DNA from: CAYUNE01 sp964446115
Lineage (GTDB): Bacteria > Desulfobacterota > Desulfobulbia > Desulfobulbales > Desulfobulbaceae
Direction: 5' to 3'
Length of the DNA stretch: 64,000 nucleotides
Assembly (NCBI GenBank): GCA_964446115.1
Contig: CAYUNE010000036.1
Location: 48,183-112,182, forward strand
The notes below the pieces were generated by a model. The model was not told the origin of the DNA and did not search any database. It was given only the letters and a program-made list of their open reading frames with translations. Below, in pieces: positions 17,282 through 26,447 of the stretch. Position 1 is the stretch's first letter. Every line of letters starts with the position of its first letter. The position numbers were made by a program, and so were the translations under genes.

Positions 17282-17800
17282 TCAGTGAGAGGCGGCGACC
17301 AACCGGTGCAATTTTTTCCTGGCCCGGGCCAATCGACTCATCACCGTGCCCACCGGTATCTGCAGGGTCTCTGCCGCATGCCGGTAGGACATACCGTCGA
17401 TACAGACCAGCGACAGAATCAAACGCTCATCCACCGTCATTTTCCGCATGGCGGCCGCCACTTTTCCCAGGCTCCACTTAGCCTCCACTTTTCGCATAAT
17501 ATTCCCTGTCTTTGCAACAAACCGTTCCTCCTCAAGGCGGAAATGCGGGGCACGCACCCGCATGGCCCGGCTGGTGTCGATCATCAGCCGGTGAATGATC
17601 TTGAACATCCAGCTGTCCAACCGGCTGCCGTCCCTCCACTGGTGCCTCCGGCTCAGGGCCCGGACACAGGCGGCCTGGACGAGATCGTCGGCCTTGTCCA
17701 GGTCGCCGGTCAGGGAAAGGGCAAATCGTCGCAGCCTGGGAAGCAACCGTACCAGTTCATCCCTGAACTCTGCGTCCTTGCCGCGGGCCCGCCTACTCAT
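17282..17800 (-). CDS. ECF-type RNA polymerase sigma factor
   Basis: A 172-aa two-domain sigma factor. Region 2 is visible at about 15-80 (LRRFALSLTGDLDKADDLVQAACVRAL, then DSWMFKIIHRLMID) and region 4 at about 115-168 (DERLILSLVCIDGMSYRHAAETLQIPVGTVMSRLARAR). It directs RNA polymerase to a small regulon and is expected to be held by the anti-sigma factor encoded next. The ATG at 17800 overlaps the subtilase stop by eight bases, which implies translational coupling; the longer upstream frame is only overlap with the subtilase gene. Confidence 0.92.
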   Translation of the reverse strand: MSRRARGKDAEFRDELVRLLPRLRRFALSLTGDLDKADDLVQAACVRALSRRHQWRDGSRLDSWMFKIIHRLMIDTSRAMRVRAPHFRLEEERFVAKTGNIMRKVEAKWSLGKVAAAMRKMTVDERLILSLVCIDGMSYRHAAETLQIPVGTVMSRLARARKKLHRLVAASH

Positions 17801-19427
17801 GCTTAGCCGCCCACCACCGCGGATCACCCTGTACCAGGCCCCAGCCAAAGAGGGGGTCTTTTCCGGGAGCACCCAGGTCAACGACATTTTCCCTGAGAAT
17901 CGCCATCACCTCTTTTCCCGACCGGCCACCATTTCCATGGAGCAGATAACGGGCAGCCAGGGCTGTGCAATAGGGGGCGGCATAAGATGTTCCGCTTTTA
18001 TATCGCACCCTGCCGCTGCCGTCGGGAATCGGTATGCGGACCCCCGGCGCCGCAAAGGATACGTAATCCCCCCGGCCGGCGGCACGATAGAGCCGCCGGT
18101 GACGATCAACGGCGGTCACCGCCAACACTCCCGGATATGCCGCTGGATAAAGCTCAATCTGTTCCTCTCCCTGATTTCCGGCCGCGGCAACAAGGGCAAT
18201 GTCGCAGGCCAGGATCTTTTCGACAGCCCGGCGCAACAATGGGTTATCCGGACCGCTGAAACTGAGATTGATCACCTGCACTCCCTGGCCCGTCAACCAG
18301 TCCAGGGCCCTGGCCACGTGTACGGCGGTGGCCGTAGTTTTTCCCCCGTCATCAGTCCCAAAGGCGACGGCAGCCCACAGCCCCGCCTCGGGGAGAAGGC
18401 CGCAGAAATCTTTCCGGCAGCGGCCGACAAGCAATGAGGCGATCGCAGTGCCGTGATCTGCGCCCGAAGCCCGTTGCGATCCCACGAACATCCGGCGGTT
18501 GATGCGTTGTCCCCGGAGCACCGGCACCTGAATATTGACGTACCCATCCACCATGCCGATGCGGGCACCGCGTCCGCAAGCCCGGCAGGGAGGCGACCAG
18601 CCGATGGTCCCGCCGGGATAGTCGTCCGCGGCCGCGGCCGTCCCTTCCAGCTCATAGTAATGGTTAAGCATTATGGCATCATGTCCCTGTTGCTGCAACC
18701 GGTCGCGCACGACTGCCGCTTCCTGGCCCGGCGGAACCCGCAACCTGCTGACCTGTACCCCGATATGATCAAGTCTCAGCCGCTCTTCCTCAACCAGACC
18801 CTGTTTTTCCAGCTCTGCAAGCGTTTGGTGGTCCGCATCGACGGCCAGCACGATCCCGGCTTCAAAATCACCATCCGGTTCCGGGGCGTCCGGGAGAAAG
18901 AGGGAGTGCAGCAGTTGATTCACCCCGCTGAAGCAGGAGATAATCGAGCTGCCGAGATCGTGAATGGCTGCGGCACCGTCATGCAGGACTTCCTGCAGGT
19001 CATGGGGCTCGCCTTCGACATCGGTGTGGTGATCGTCGTTTTCCCGGTCGGCCCCGGTAAAATCGCCCTCGTTGAAATCATCATGGTCGGCCTCGGCCTC
19101 TCCGCCGTCATGGCCGTCACCGCCGTCTCCTGCCCCGGCATCATCACCGCCGCCATGATCTCCGCCGCCATCGCCTGAATCGCCGCTGTCGCCGCTACCC
19201 CCGCTACCCCCGGTTGCGCCGCCGGAATCACCGCTGTCCGTGCCATTGTCGTGATCACCGCTATCGCCATGGTCACCCCCATGATCACCACCACCATGTT
19301 CGCCGGCCAGGGCAACGGCATGGGGTGCGGCGGGGAAAAAAATGAATGCGGAAAAACAGTCGGCGGCCACCATCAGAAAGCTGAGCAGAATAATCAGGGC
19401 CCGGGAGCCGCTGCATAGGGATTTCAT
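17793..19427 (-). CDS. Secreted S8 (subtilisin-like) serine peptidase with Gly/Asp/His-rich segment
   Basis: A 544-aa exported protease. A signal sequence (about 1-40) is followed by about 70 residues made almost only of G, D, H and S (repeats such as GGDHGGDHGD), a linker or pro-region (to about 265), and an S8 catalytic domain. The triad is complete: Asp in GMVDGY (about 290), His in DHGTAIASL (about 324) and Ser in SGTSYAAP (about 481). The GD/H-rich part may bind calcium or zinc. The ATG at 19427 is chosen because AGGGAGGT lies five bases upstream and a signal peptide follows directly. It is the second gene of the operon and is coupled to the sigma factor, which suggests a role in the same stress or surface response. 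Confidence 0.88.
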   Translation of the reverse strand: MKSLCSGSRALIILLSFLMVAADCFSAFIFFPAAPHAVALAGEHGGGDHGGDHGDSGDHDNGTDSGDSGGATGGSGGSGDSGDSGDGGGDHGGGDDAGAGDGGDGHDGGEAEADHDDFNEGDFTGADRENDDHHTDVEGEPHDLQEVLHDGAAAIHDLGSSIISCFSGVNQLLHSLFLPDAPEPDGDFEAGIVLAVDADHQTLAELEKQGLVEEERLRLDHIGVQVSRLRVPPGQEAAVVRDRLQQQGHDAIMLNHYYELEGTAAAADDYPGGTIGWSPPCRACGRGARIGMVDGYVNIQVPVLRGQRINRRMFVGSQRASGADHGTAIASLLVGRCRKDFCGLLPEAGLWAAVAFGTDDGGKTTATAVHVARALDWLTGQGVQVINLSFSGPDNPLLRRAVEKILACDIALVAAAGNQGEEQIELYPAAYPGVLAVTAVDRHRRLYRAAGRGDYVSFAAPGVRIPIPDGSGRVRYKSGTSYAAPYCTALAARYLLHGNGGRSGKEVMAILRENVVDLGAPGKDPLFGWGLVQGDPRWWAAKHE

Positions 19428-19469
19428 GGAATACCTCCCTGGTAATTGATATGTCATCGGAAATTGGGC

Positions 19470-20528
19470 CTACAGAGACAGACTCCAGCCAAAACCGATA
19501 CCGTAATCCGGACTTCCGTTGGCAAGCCCTTTGCTGAAAAAGGCGGAGACCGTGCCGAACTTCCGGAAATCATATTGCAATCCTAGCTCCACGGCAAGAC
19601 GTGTCCCGCTTATTTCACTATCCGGTTCTCCGCCACTGAGCTGGATATATGTTTCCATGCCGGGAATTATATCGCCGGCCAGACCCAGGGAGGCGGAGAT
19701 AACGTTCTCCACCTCATACTCCTCGCCACTTCCAGCCAGATCGTAGCTCACCTCTCCAAAAGCGGTTAAATCCCCCACTTCCTTGCTCAGTCCGATACCG
19801 AACCGATACCCCATGGTGCCGCTGCCCAACCCTTTATCCGCCTCCGCCGTGGGAACGGTCATGGCCGCCAGCAAGCGTAGCTGCGGCAGGGTTGCGGATT
19901 CTTCAACGGCGCTGTAGGCAACTCCCATGGTGGTGTCGCCGATTCCGCTTCCGGATTCCCGTTTCAGTCGCCGCCTATATTCGGAAACGGATCCATCGGC
20001 GATTGTAGCCGTGATTACTCCATCGGCCCCGGCCGGGGAGCGTTGGTCGGGGCTATGGGTTGCCGTTGCTCTTTGATAACGGTGATCCGGGAAATGATGA
20101 TCCGGATGGTGCCTGGTTGACGGATGCCTTTCCGGGGTATGGGAACCGTCATGGGGCGGCTCCGGATGATGGGAGTCCCGCCCTGCGGTACGGCTGCGGG
20201 AGGGACCGGATATAACCGGATCGACCACCACGGTTCGTCCCCTTATCAGCAGCGTCTCAAGCGTGGTTTCACTGATGGAAAGCCATGGAACGACGGTGAT
20301 GAAAAATGACCACCGGGGCGAGGCTTCATATTCGATCGTACACTCCCAGGAACGCACGGAGACCGTTTCGTCGCCGCCGTAGTCACCGCGTTCCAGGCTC
20401 AGCCCGGTGTCGAACACCAAAGATGAGGAGGATGGATCATGGGTGTCCAAACCGGTTGCCTTACCGGCCAGAAGACCCAATATGCCACATGCCAATACCG
20501 GAATAATTCGTACTCTTTGTCCTTGCAT
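19470..20528 (-). CDS. Outer-membrane beta-barrel protein (transporter-like)
   Basis: A 352-aa protein with a signal peptide (about 1-30) and alternating hydrophobic/hydrophilic strands across the second half, ending in the barrel-like GFGWSLSL. Residues of about 115-165 are rich in His, Pro and Asp (HHPDHHFPDH), a possible metal-binding extracellular or periplasmic insert. It resembles the broad MetA-pathway/transporter barrel families, though the exact family is not certain. The ATG at 20528 has GGGGAG eight bases upstream. It is the first gene of the ECF-sigma operon and is divergent from the diaminobutyrate aminotransferase. Confidence 0.68.
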   Translation of the reverse strand: MQGQRVRIIPVLACGILGLLAGKATGLDTHDPSSSSLVFDTGLSLERGDYGGDETVSVRSWECTIEYEASPRWSFFITVVPWLSISETTLETLLIRGRTVVVDPVISGPSRSRTAGRDSHHPEPPHDGSHTPERHPSTRHHPDHHFPDHRYQRATATHSPDQRSPAGADGVITATIADGSVSEYRRRLKRESGSGIGDTTMGVAYSAVEESATLPQLRLLAAMTVPTAEADKGLGSGTMGYRFGIGLSKEVGDLTAFGEVSYDLAGSGEEYEVENVISASLGLAGDIIPGMETYIQLSGGEPDSEISGTRLAVELGLQYDFRKFGTVSAFFSKGLANGSPDYGIGFGWSLSL

Positions 20529-20667
20529 GGAAATTCTCCCCCTGGTTGCGCCGGGTTGGGGTCCGCCCCTGGATACGGCGGCAAGATTCGGGTCCCCCTT
20601 TGTGTTTACCCTGCTTCTGCCATGACAACGAATCAGGCCGGATTTTATTCCCCCCAAAAAAAAATCT

Positions 20668-20690
20668 TTTCCCGGAAACATCTTTCCCGG
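20668..20690. promoter_or_regulatory. Direct repeat in the divergent ECF-operon / dat-pls region
   Basis: Two copies of TTTCCCGG (20668-20675 and 20683-20690), 15 bases apart, lie roughly in the middle of the 286-base region between the divergent operons. They could be a regulator site or part of an ECF-type promoter. The assignment rests only on position and repetition. Confidence 0.3.
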
Positions 20691-20814
20691 CGGAAAAAAA
20701 AAATTCAGAAGCCCCATTTTTCGGGAATAGATCTCTTTGCCGATCGTTATCTCTCCAGAACAGCCGTTAAACTCGGTGAGCGGTTACCATCACGTCAGTC
20801 AATGGGAGGAGATC

Positions 20815-22191
20815 ATGACCGGAACCACAGACAGATCCATTTTCAATCGCCGCGAATCCGGAGTGCGCGGATATTGCCGCCGCTTCAAGGGAATTTTCAC
20901 CTCGGCCACCGGCTCGATCATGTGCGATGCAACCCGGCGGAAATATATCGACTTTCTTGCTGCCTGCGGCGCTCTGAACTACGGGCACAACGACCCGGAC
21001 ATGCGCGCGGCTCTCATATCCCACCTTTCACGAAACGGGATGAGCGCCTGTCTCGACCTCCACAGCGATGTCAAGGGCGCCTTTCTCGAATCTTTCCAGG
21101 AGCTGATCCTGCAACCGCGGGGCATGGATTACCGCGTCCAGTTCACCGGCCCCACCGGTACCAATGCGGTGGAAGCCGCCATGAAGCTTGCCAGGAAAGT
21201 GACGGGCCGGAGCAATATCATCGCCTTTACCAACGGCTTTCATGGTGTATCCCTGGGCGCCCTTGCCGCCACCGGCAACAGGTACAACCGCATGGATGCC
21301 CTGCTGCCGGGGATAACCAGGGTACCTTATGACGGCTATCTGGGACCGGAGGTGGATACGGCGGAGTATCTCGATCTCCTTCTTGAAGACCCTTCAAGCG
21401 GTGTGGACCCACCCGCAGCCGTAATCCTGGAAACGGTCCAGGGAGAAGGCGGCCTGAATGCGGCATCCGCCGCCTGGCTGCGAAAAATTGCCGCCATCGC
21501 CCGGAACCACGGGGCACTGCTGATTATCGATGATATCCAGGCGGGTTGCGGCCGCACCGGCACCTTTTTCAGCTTCGAAGAAATGGGGATCCGGCCGGAT
21601 CTGGTGACGCTTGCCAAATCGATATCAGGTTACGGCCTGCCCATGGCCCTGGTTCTCATCCGGCCGGAACTTGACCAGTGGAGCCCGGCAGAGCACAACG
21701 GTACCTTCCGGGGCAACTCCCATGCCTTTGTCACCGCCCGGGTCGCCCTTGAAAAGTTCTGGAGCGATAACTCTTTTTCCCGGTCGATCAGGAGTCGGAG
21801 CGCTCTGGTCACCAGGGAGCTGCGCGCCATCCGTACCATGATGTCCGGCTCCAGACTGAAAGGACGCGGCATGATGCAGGGAATCGACGTTGGGTGCGGC
21901 CGGAGGGCAGCGGAGATCTGCGCCCTCTGTTTTCGCCATGGCCTCATCTGCGAAACATCAGGGCCCCATGACGAGGTTATCAAGATTCTGGCGCCCCTGA
22001 ACATACCCCGCCCTTTGCTGCAGCAGGGGCTTGCCGTTCTTGGAAGAGCGGTACGGGAAACCACGGGCCGTAAACACAAAATCATGAAAAAAAAGGCGAA
22101 AAAGCACCATGATTACCCAACTCTTCACCACCACCGTAACGGATCCGCCAAAACACCCTCCGGGCATTGTGCTCACCTGCTGCGAGCATGA
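20815..22191 (+). CDS. Diaminobutyrate--2-oxoglutarate aminotransferase (EctB/Dat-like)
   Basis: A 458-aa class III PLP-dependent aminotransferase. It has the family's FTGPTGTNAVEAAMKLARK phosphate-binding region, GFHGVSLGALAATGN, the Asp of IIDDIQAGCGRTG and the PLP lysine Lys268 in LAKSISGYGLP. This pattern is that of EctB/Dat enzymes, which make L-2,4-diaminobutyrate from aspartate semialdehyde with glutamate as amino donor. No ectA or ectC follows, so ectoine is not the product. Instead the frame runs 83 bases into a Pls-like synthetase gene, whose substrate it probably supplies. The start has an excellent GGGAGGA. The last 35 residues lie beyond the normal fold and are read within the overlap. 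Confidence 0.88.
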   Translation: MTGTTDRSIFNRRESGVRGYCRRFKGIFTSATGSIMCDATRRKYIDFLAACGALNYGHNDPDMRAALISHLSRNGMSACLDLHSDVKGAFLESFQELILQPRGMDYRVQFTGPTGTNAVEAAMKLARKVTGRSNIIAFTNGFHGVSLGALAATGNRYNRMDALLPGITRVPYDGYLGPEVDTAEYLDLLLEDPSSGVDPPAAVILETVQGEGGLNAASAAWLRKIAAIARNHGALLIIDDIQAGCGRTGTFFSFEEMGIRPDLVTLAKSISGYGLPMALVLIRPELDQWSPAEHNGTFRGNSHAFVTARVALEKFWSDNSFSRSIRSRSALVTRELRAIRTMMSGSRLKGRGMMQGIDVGCGRRAAEICALCFRHGLICETSGPHDEVIKILAPLNIPRPLLQQGLAVLGRAVRETTGRKHKIMKKKAKKHHDYPTLHHHRNGSAKTPSGHCAHLLRA

Positions 22192-25100
22192 CAACACCAT
22201 TCGGCACCAACCGGGCGAACGGCTGCACCACCTCTTTGAAGAGCGGGTGGACCGGTACCGGGCGGAGCAAAACACCTCCCATCCGGCGGTGATCGGCCGC
22301 AATAGGAACTGGAGTTATATACAACTGGAGGAAAAGGCCAATCAGCTGGCTCATTATCTGCTTCAGCAGGGGCTTGGTCCGCACCATCGGATCGGCTTGC
22401 TCTTCGGCAGGGGGATAGATGGATATGCGGCCATGTTGGCGATCCTCAAAATCCAGGCAGCCTATGTTCCCCTGGATCCCGCCTTTCCCGCTGATCGCCT
22501 TGCCTACATTGCCGCCGACGCCGATCTCAAGGCGATTCTGACTCTCTCCGGTTTCGAAAAACCGGCAGCGGAGACCGGACGGCTTGTCATCCAACTTGAT
22601 CGTCATGCCGAAAAAATCGCCTGCTGTTCCCGCAGTCGACCCACCAGGGAGCAGACCGGGGAGCCGCGGCATCAACTCTGTTATATCATCTACACCTCCG
22701 GGACCACGGGACACCCAAAGGGCGTACCCGTGGAGCATGCCGCCATCTGCAACTTCGTTCGAACAGCTGCGGAGATATATGGTTACCAACAGACAGACAG
22801 GGTCTACCAGGGCTTGACCATGGCCTTTGATTTTGCCGTGGAAGAGATCTGGGTGCCCCTGGTGGTGGGTGCCGCTCTGGTTCCCGCCCATGGGGGCACC
22901 GCCCTGCTGGGCGAGGAACTTGCAGACTTTCTTTGCAGAGAACGGATCAGCGCCCTCTGCTGCGTCCCCACCCTGCTGGCCACCATCGATGCCGAGTTAC
23001 CGGCTCTACGGCTGCTCATCGTTTCCGGAGAGGCCTGTCCCCGCGATCTCCTGACCAGGTGGCACCGGCCGGGCCGCATTGTGCTCAATGCCTACGGTCC
23101 CACCGAAACTACGGTAACCGCCACCCTGGCCCGGCCCACGCCCCGGGACAGAAAATTGACCATCGGCAAACCCCTGCCCACCTATTCGGTACTGATTCTT
23201 GAACCGGGCACCACAAGAGTTCTGCCCCCGGGCAGGGAGGGGGAAATCTGTATTGCCGGGGTGGGGGTGGCCAGGGGATATCTGCACCGCAGGCAACAGA
23301 CCGCCAAGGCCTTTATTGCAGATTTTTTACACCTTGCCGGCAACCCGTCCGGACTGATCTACCGGACCGGCGACCTGGGGCTGATCAACGATGAGGGCGA
23401 GGTGGAATACCGGGGTCGCATCGACCTGCAGGTCAAGATTCGCGGTTATCGCATCGAGTTAACCGAAATCGAATCCGTGCTGCTTGGTATCCCGGAGATC
23501 GCCCAGGCCGTGGTCACCACCTTTGAACCCTGCCCGGGGTCCAGGGAACTGGCGGCCTATTACACACTCCGCGACCGGGAAGAAGACAAGGGTTTTTCCG
23601 AACAGGAACTGGTGGAAACCCTGCGCATCATGCTGCCTGATTATATGGTTCCCGCCTTTTATGAACGGTTGCCGGCAATGCCCATGCTGGCCAGTGACAA
23701 GGTGGACCGCAGCGCTCTGCCCGCACCATCCGGCAGGCGCAGAAACGGCAGAGGGCGCGTCTTTGCGGTTCCCCGCAGCCCCCTTGAAAAGAGCATTACC
23801 CGGCTGCTTGCCGAACTGCTGCAGACGGAGCGGATCTCGGTGGAAGATCATTTCTTCGACGATCTTGGAGCCAATTCCCTGCTCATGGCCTGGTTCTGCA
23901 GCAGGTTCCGGCAACAGTTTCCGGACCTTGACATTTCCATGCGTACCGTCTACGCCTCTCCCACGGTCGCGAAACTGGCCGCATCCCTGCAGGCGGGGCA
24001 AGCTGAAGAGAAAGGGGAGAAACGGTTAAATTTTCGTCCGGTTACCGATGATTTCAAGGTTCCCGGTCGCCTTTCTTATATCCTCTGTGGAGCCTGTCAA
24101 CTGGCGGTTTATCTTATCTTTATTATCGGCTTGATCACGATGGGCGGCATTTTCCTGGATCCGGTCACGGCGGCGGTGGGTTTTCCTTCACGTTTTCTCC
24201 GCGCGTCTCTCTTCTGTAACGGCTGGTTTTTCGGCTGGACCGGCCTGGCAATAGTAGCCAAATGGCTTCTGGTCGGCAGATGGAAAGGGCAAAAAATTCC
24301 GCTCTGGGGAGTACGATATTTCCGGCTCTGGTTGCTGAAACGCATTCTCCACTCAGCCCCGGTGATGCTGCTGAGGGGCTATCCCCTATATACCCTGTAC
24401 CTGAGGCTGCTGGGAGCGAAAATCGGTCGCAACACGGTTCTGGAAGGACAGGTATCCCCGCTCTGCGCCGACCTGCTTACCATCGGTAATAATTCCGTTT
24501 TGGGAAAAGATGCCAGGATCGTGCCGTACAAGGCCCGTAACGGCTATATCCACACCGGCCCGGTTCGCCTGGGCAATGGGGTGAGTATTGGAGACGGCAG
24601 CATCATCGACATCAATACGGAGATGAAAAATGGTTCCAGCCTGGCCCACGCCTCCTGTGTGCAGGAAGGACAGGTACTTGCCTCCGATACCCACTATCAC
24701 GGCAATCCCGCGGAAAAGACCACCGCGGCAAGGCGACTTAAAACAGACAAGCGGGTAAGCTCCGGCAGAATCATCCTGTTTTCCCTTCTGCAGGTATGGG
24801 TGTACTGTTGTCTCCTTTTACCGGCCGGTCTGCTGCTCTGCCTCCGATTGCAGGAAGGGCTTGCCGGTTTATGTGCAAGCTGCACCGGCCTGTCCCTGTA
24901 CAGCGGCATTCTCGGCTTAAGCGGGTGCATATTTATGAGTCTGTCGGCAGGGATCATCCTGGTCAATACCATCATCCCAAGACTGCTCAACCGCCTGTTA
25001 CAACCGGACAAAGTATATGTCCTCTATGGATTCCACTATGTTATCTTCAAAGTCGTACAGCGGTTGAGCAACTCCGCCTTTCTTACCAATCTCTTTGGAG

Positions 25101-26233
25101 ATTCATCCTACATCATCCACTATATGCGATGGGTGGGGTATCGTTTCGGCAGGATTATCCAGACCGGCTCCAACTTCGGACTGGAGCACCGGCACGACAA
25201 TCCCTTTCTCTGCCGTTTCGGAGCAGGTACCATGATCTCGGACGGATTCCATATGGCCAACTGCGAACCGGCACCCACCGGATTCCGGTTGCGAAAAAAC
25301 AGTGTGGGAGAAAAAAACTTTATCGGCAACCGGGTATTCTATCCGGTGAATGGAAAAACAGGCGACAACTGCCTCATTGCCACCAAGGCCATGGTGCCGG
25401 TGGAAGGTGAGTTAAGGGAACACCAGGGAATACTTGGATCACCCCCATTCCGGATTCCAAGATCAGTGGAACGTGACAAAACCTTTACTGAAGATCAGGG
25501 AGCCAAGGGAGCCGCTTTTCAAAAAGCGGGACTGGCCAGGAAAAACAGGGCCAACCTGAAAACCATCGGTCTCTGCCTCTTGAGTTGGTGGGTCTACCTG
25601 GTGGCCATCCTGGCGGCGGACTGCACGGCTGTCCGGTATGAGTATCTGCAAGGTCCCTGGGAAGCTCTTCTGCTGGGGGTGTTGTTCACTCTCTTTTCCA
25701 TTGGATATTTTATTGTCAGGGAAAGGGCGGTTGTGGGTTTCGGCCCCATGCGACCGCTGTTCGTCTCTATTTATGATGCCGAATACTGGCGGGTTGAACG
25801 GCTTTGGAAACACTCGGAAATGTTCCTGCGCCATCTCTGGACAGGTACTCCCTTTCGTTATTTCATCAATCGCTTATGTGGAATTCGCCAGGGAAAAATG
25901 GTCTTTGACGACGGTTTTGCAGCTTCGGAAAAAACCCTGGTAAGCATCGGTGATTACTGCAACCTCAATGAGCACTGCGTTCTCCAGGCTCACTCACTGG
26001 AAGACGGGGTGTACAAATCCGACCATATTGTCGTGGGTGATCGCTGCAGCATCGAACCGGCCGCCTTTGTCCATTACGGCGTTACCCTGGCCCAAGAGGT
26101 GACTCTGGCAACGGATTCATTCATAATGAAGGGAGAAAAACCCGCCGAAAAAACCACCTGGATGGGAAATCCGGCGCGCTGCGTCGAAAGTGTCGTCAGC
26201 AGCAAACAAAGGAGCAACAAAGCGGTATTTTAG
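22109..26233 (+). CDS. Pls/PosA-type poly(amino acid) synthetase
   Basis: A 1374-aa single-module non-ribosomal peptide synthetase with the architecture of epsilon-poly-lysine synthetase. Residues 30-540 are an adenylation domain (YTSGTTGHPKG, NAYGPTETT, YRTGD, KIRGYRIE). Residues 550-630 are a carrier domain with phosphopantetheine Ser590 in GANSLL. Then come three pairs of membrane helices, each followed by a left-handed-beta-helix-like C domain (C1 about 765-870, C2 about 1005-1120, C3 about 1250-1365). There is no condensation or thioesterase domain. In Pls the C domains join monomers iteratively into a chain. The substrate-pocket residues read by alignment to GrsA are D-F-E-C-I-S-A-V-T-K; the Glu at the third position suits a basic side chain. 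With the upstream diaminobutyrate aminotransferase, a poly-diaminobutyrate-like product is the best guess; lysine or another diamino acid remains possible. Confidence 0.88.
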   Translation: MITQLFTTTVTDPPKHPPGIVLTCCEHDNTIRHQPGERLHHLFEERVDRYRAEQNTSHPAVIGRNRNWSYIQLEEKANQLAHYLLQQGLGPHHRIGLLFGRGIDGYAAMLAILKIQAAYVPLDPAFPADRLAYIAADADLKAILTLSGFEKPAAETGRLVIQLDRHAEKIACCSRSRPTREQTGEPRHQLCYIIYTSGTTGHPKGVPVEHAAICNFVRTAAEIYGYQQTDRVYQGLTMAFDFAVEEIWVPLVVGAALVPAHGGTALLGEELADFLCRERISALCCVPTLLATIDAELPALRLLIVSGEACPRDLLTRWHRPGRIVLNAYGPTETTVTATLARPTPRDRKLTIGKPLPTYSVLILEPGTTRVLPPGREGEICIAGVGVARGYLHRRQQTAKAFIADFLHLAGNPSGLIYRTGDLGLINDEGEVEYRGRIDLQVKIRGYRIELTEIESVLLGIPEIAQAVVTTFEPCPGSRELAAYYTLRDREEDKGFSEQELVETLRIMLPDYMVPAFYERLPAMPMLASDKVDRSALPAPSGRRRNGRGRVFAVPRSPLEKSITRLLAELLQTERISVEDHFFDDLGANSLLMAWFCSRFRQQFPDLDISMRTVYASPTVAKLAASLQAGQAEEKGEKRLNFRPVTDDFKVPGRLSYILCGACQLAVYLIFIIGLITMGGIFLDPVTAAVGFPSRFLRASLFCNGWFFGWTGLAIVAKWLLVGRWKGQKIPLWGVRYFRLWLLKRILHSAPVMLLRGYPLYTLYLRLLGAKIGRNTVLEGQVSPLCADLLTIGNNSVLGKDARIVPYKARNGYIHTGPVRLGNGVSIGDGSIIDINTEMKNGSSLAHASCVQEGQVLASDTHYHGNPAEKTTAARRLKTDKRVSSGRIILFSLLQVWVYCCLLLPAGLLLCLRLQEGLAGLCASCTGLSLYSGILGLSGCIFMSLSAGIILVNTIIPRLLNRLLQPDKVYVLYGFHYVIFKVVQRLSNSAFLTNLFGDSSYIIHYMRWVGYRFGRIIQTGSNFGLEHRHDNPFLCRFGAGTMISDGFHMANCEPAPTGFRLRKNSVGEKNFIGNRVFYPVNGKTGDNCLIATKAMVPVEGELREHQGILGSPPFRIPRSVERDKTFTEDQGAKGAAFQKAGLARKNRANLKTIGLCLLSWWVYLVAILAADCTAVRYEYLQGPWEALLLGVLFTLFSIGYFIVRERAVVGFGPMRPLFVSIYDAEYWRVERLWKHSEMFLRHLWTGTPFRYFINRLCGIRQGKMVFDDGFAASEKTLVSIGDYCNLNEHCVLQAHSLEDGVYKSDHIVVGDRCSIEPAAFVHYGVTLAQEVTLATDSFIMKGEKPAEKTTWMGNPARCVESVVSSKQRSNKAVF

Positions 26234-26262
26234 CAGTTTGCAGCACCTGCGACGACGTTCTC

Positions 26263-26304
26263 AGGCCACCAGATGACAAAATTTGTCACCTGGTGGCCTT
26301 TTTT
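26263..26304 (+). terminator. Rho-independent terminator of the dat-pls operon
   Basis: A near-perfect 18-bp stem runs from AGGCCACCAG and TGACAAA on the left to TTTGTCA and CTGGTGGCCT on the right, with a minimal loop, followed by six T. It lies 30 bases after the synthetase stop and closes the two-gene operon. Confidence 0.92.
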
Positions 26305-26447
26305 GTCACAACCAAGGCCATTCTTTGTCACAACCAGACCCCGTCCCAACATATCCCAGATCAACACCCATCCCACGCCACCCACAATATGTTATAATTA
26401 CGAAAGAAACATATCAAAGCGACACCATATTGATATTTATCCTACTC

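Noticed and set aside
20815..22191. Ectoine biosynthesis gene
   Set aside because: Only the aminotransferase step is present; ectA and ectC are absent on both sides and the next gene is a poly(amino acid) synthetase.
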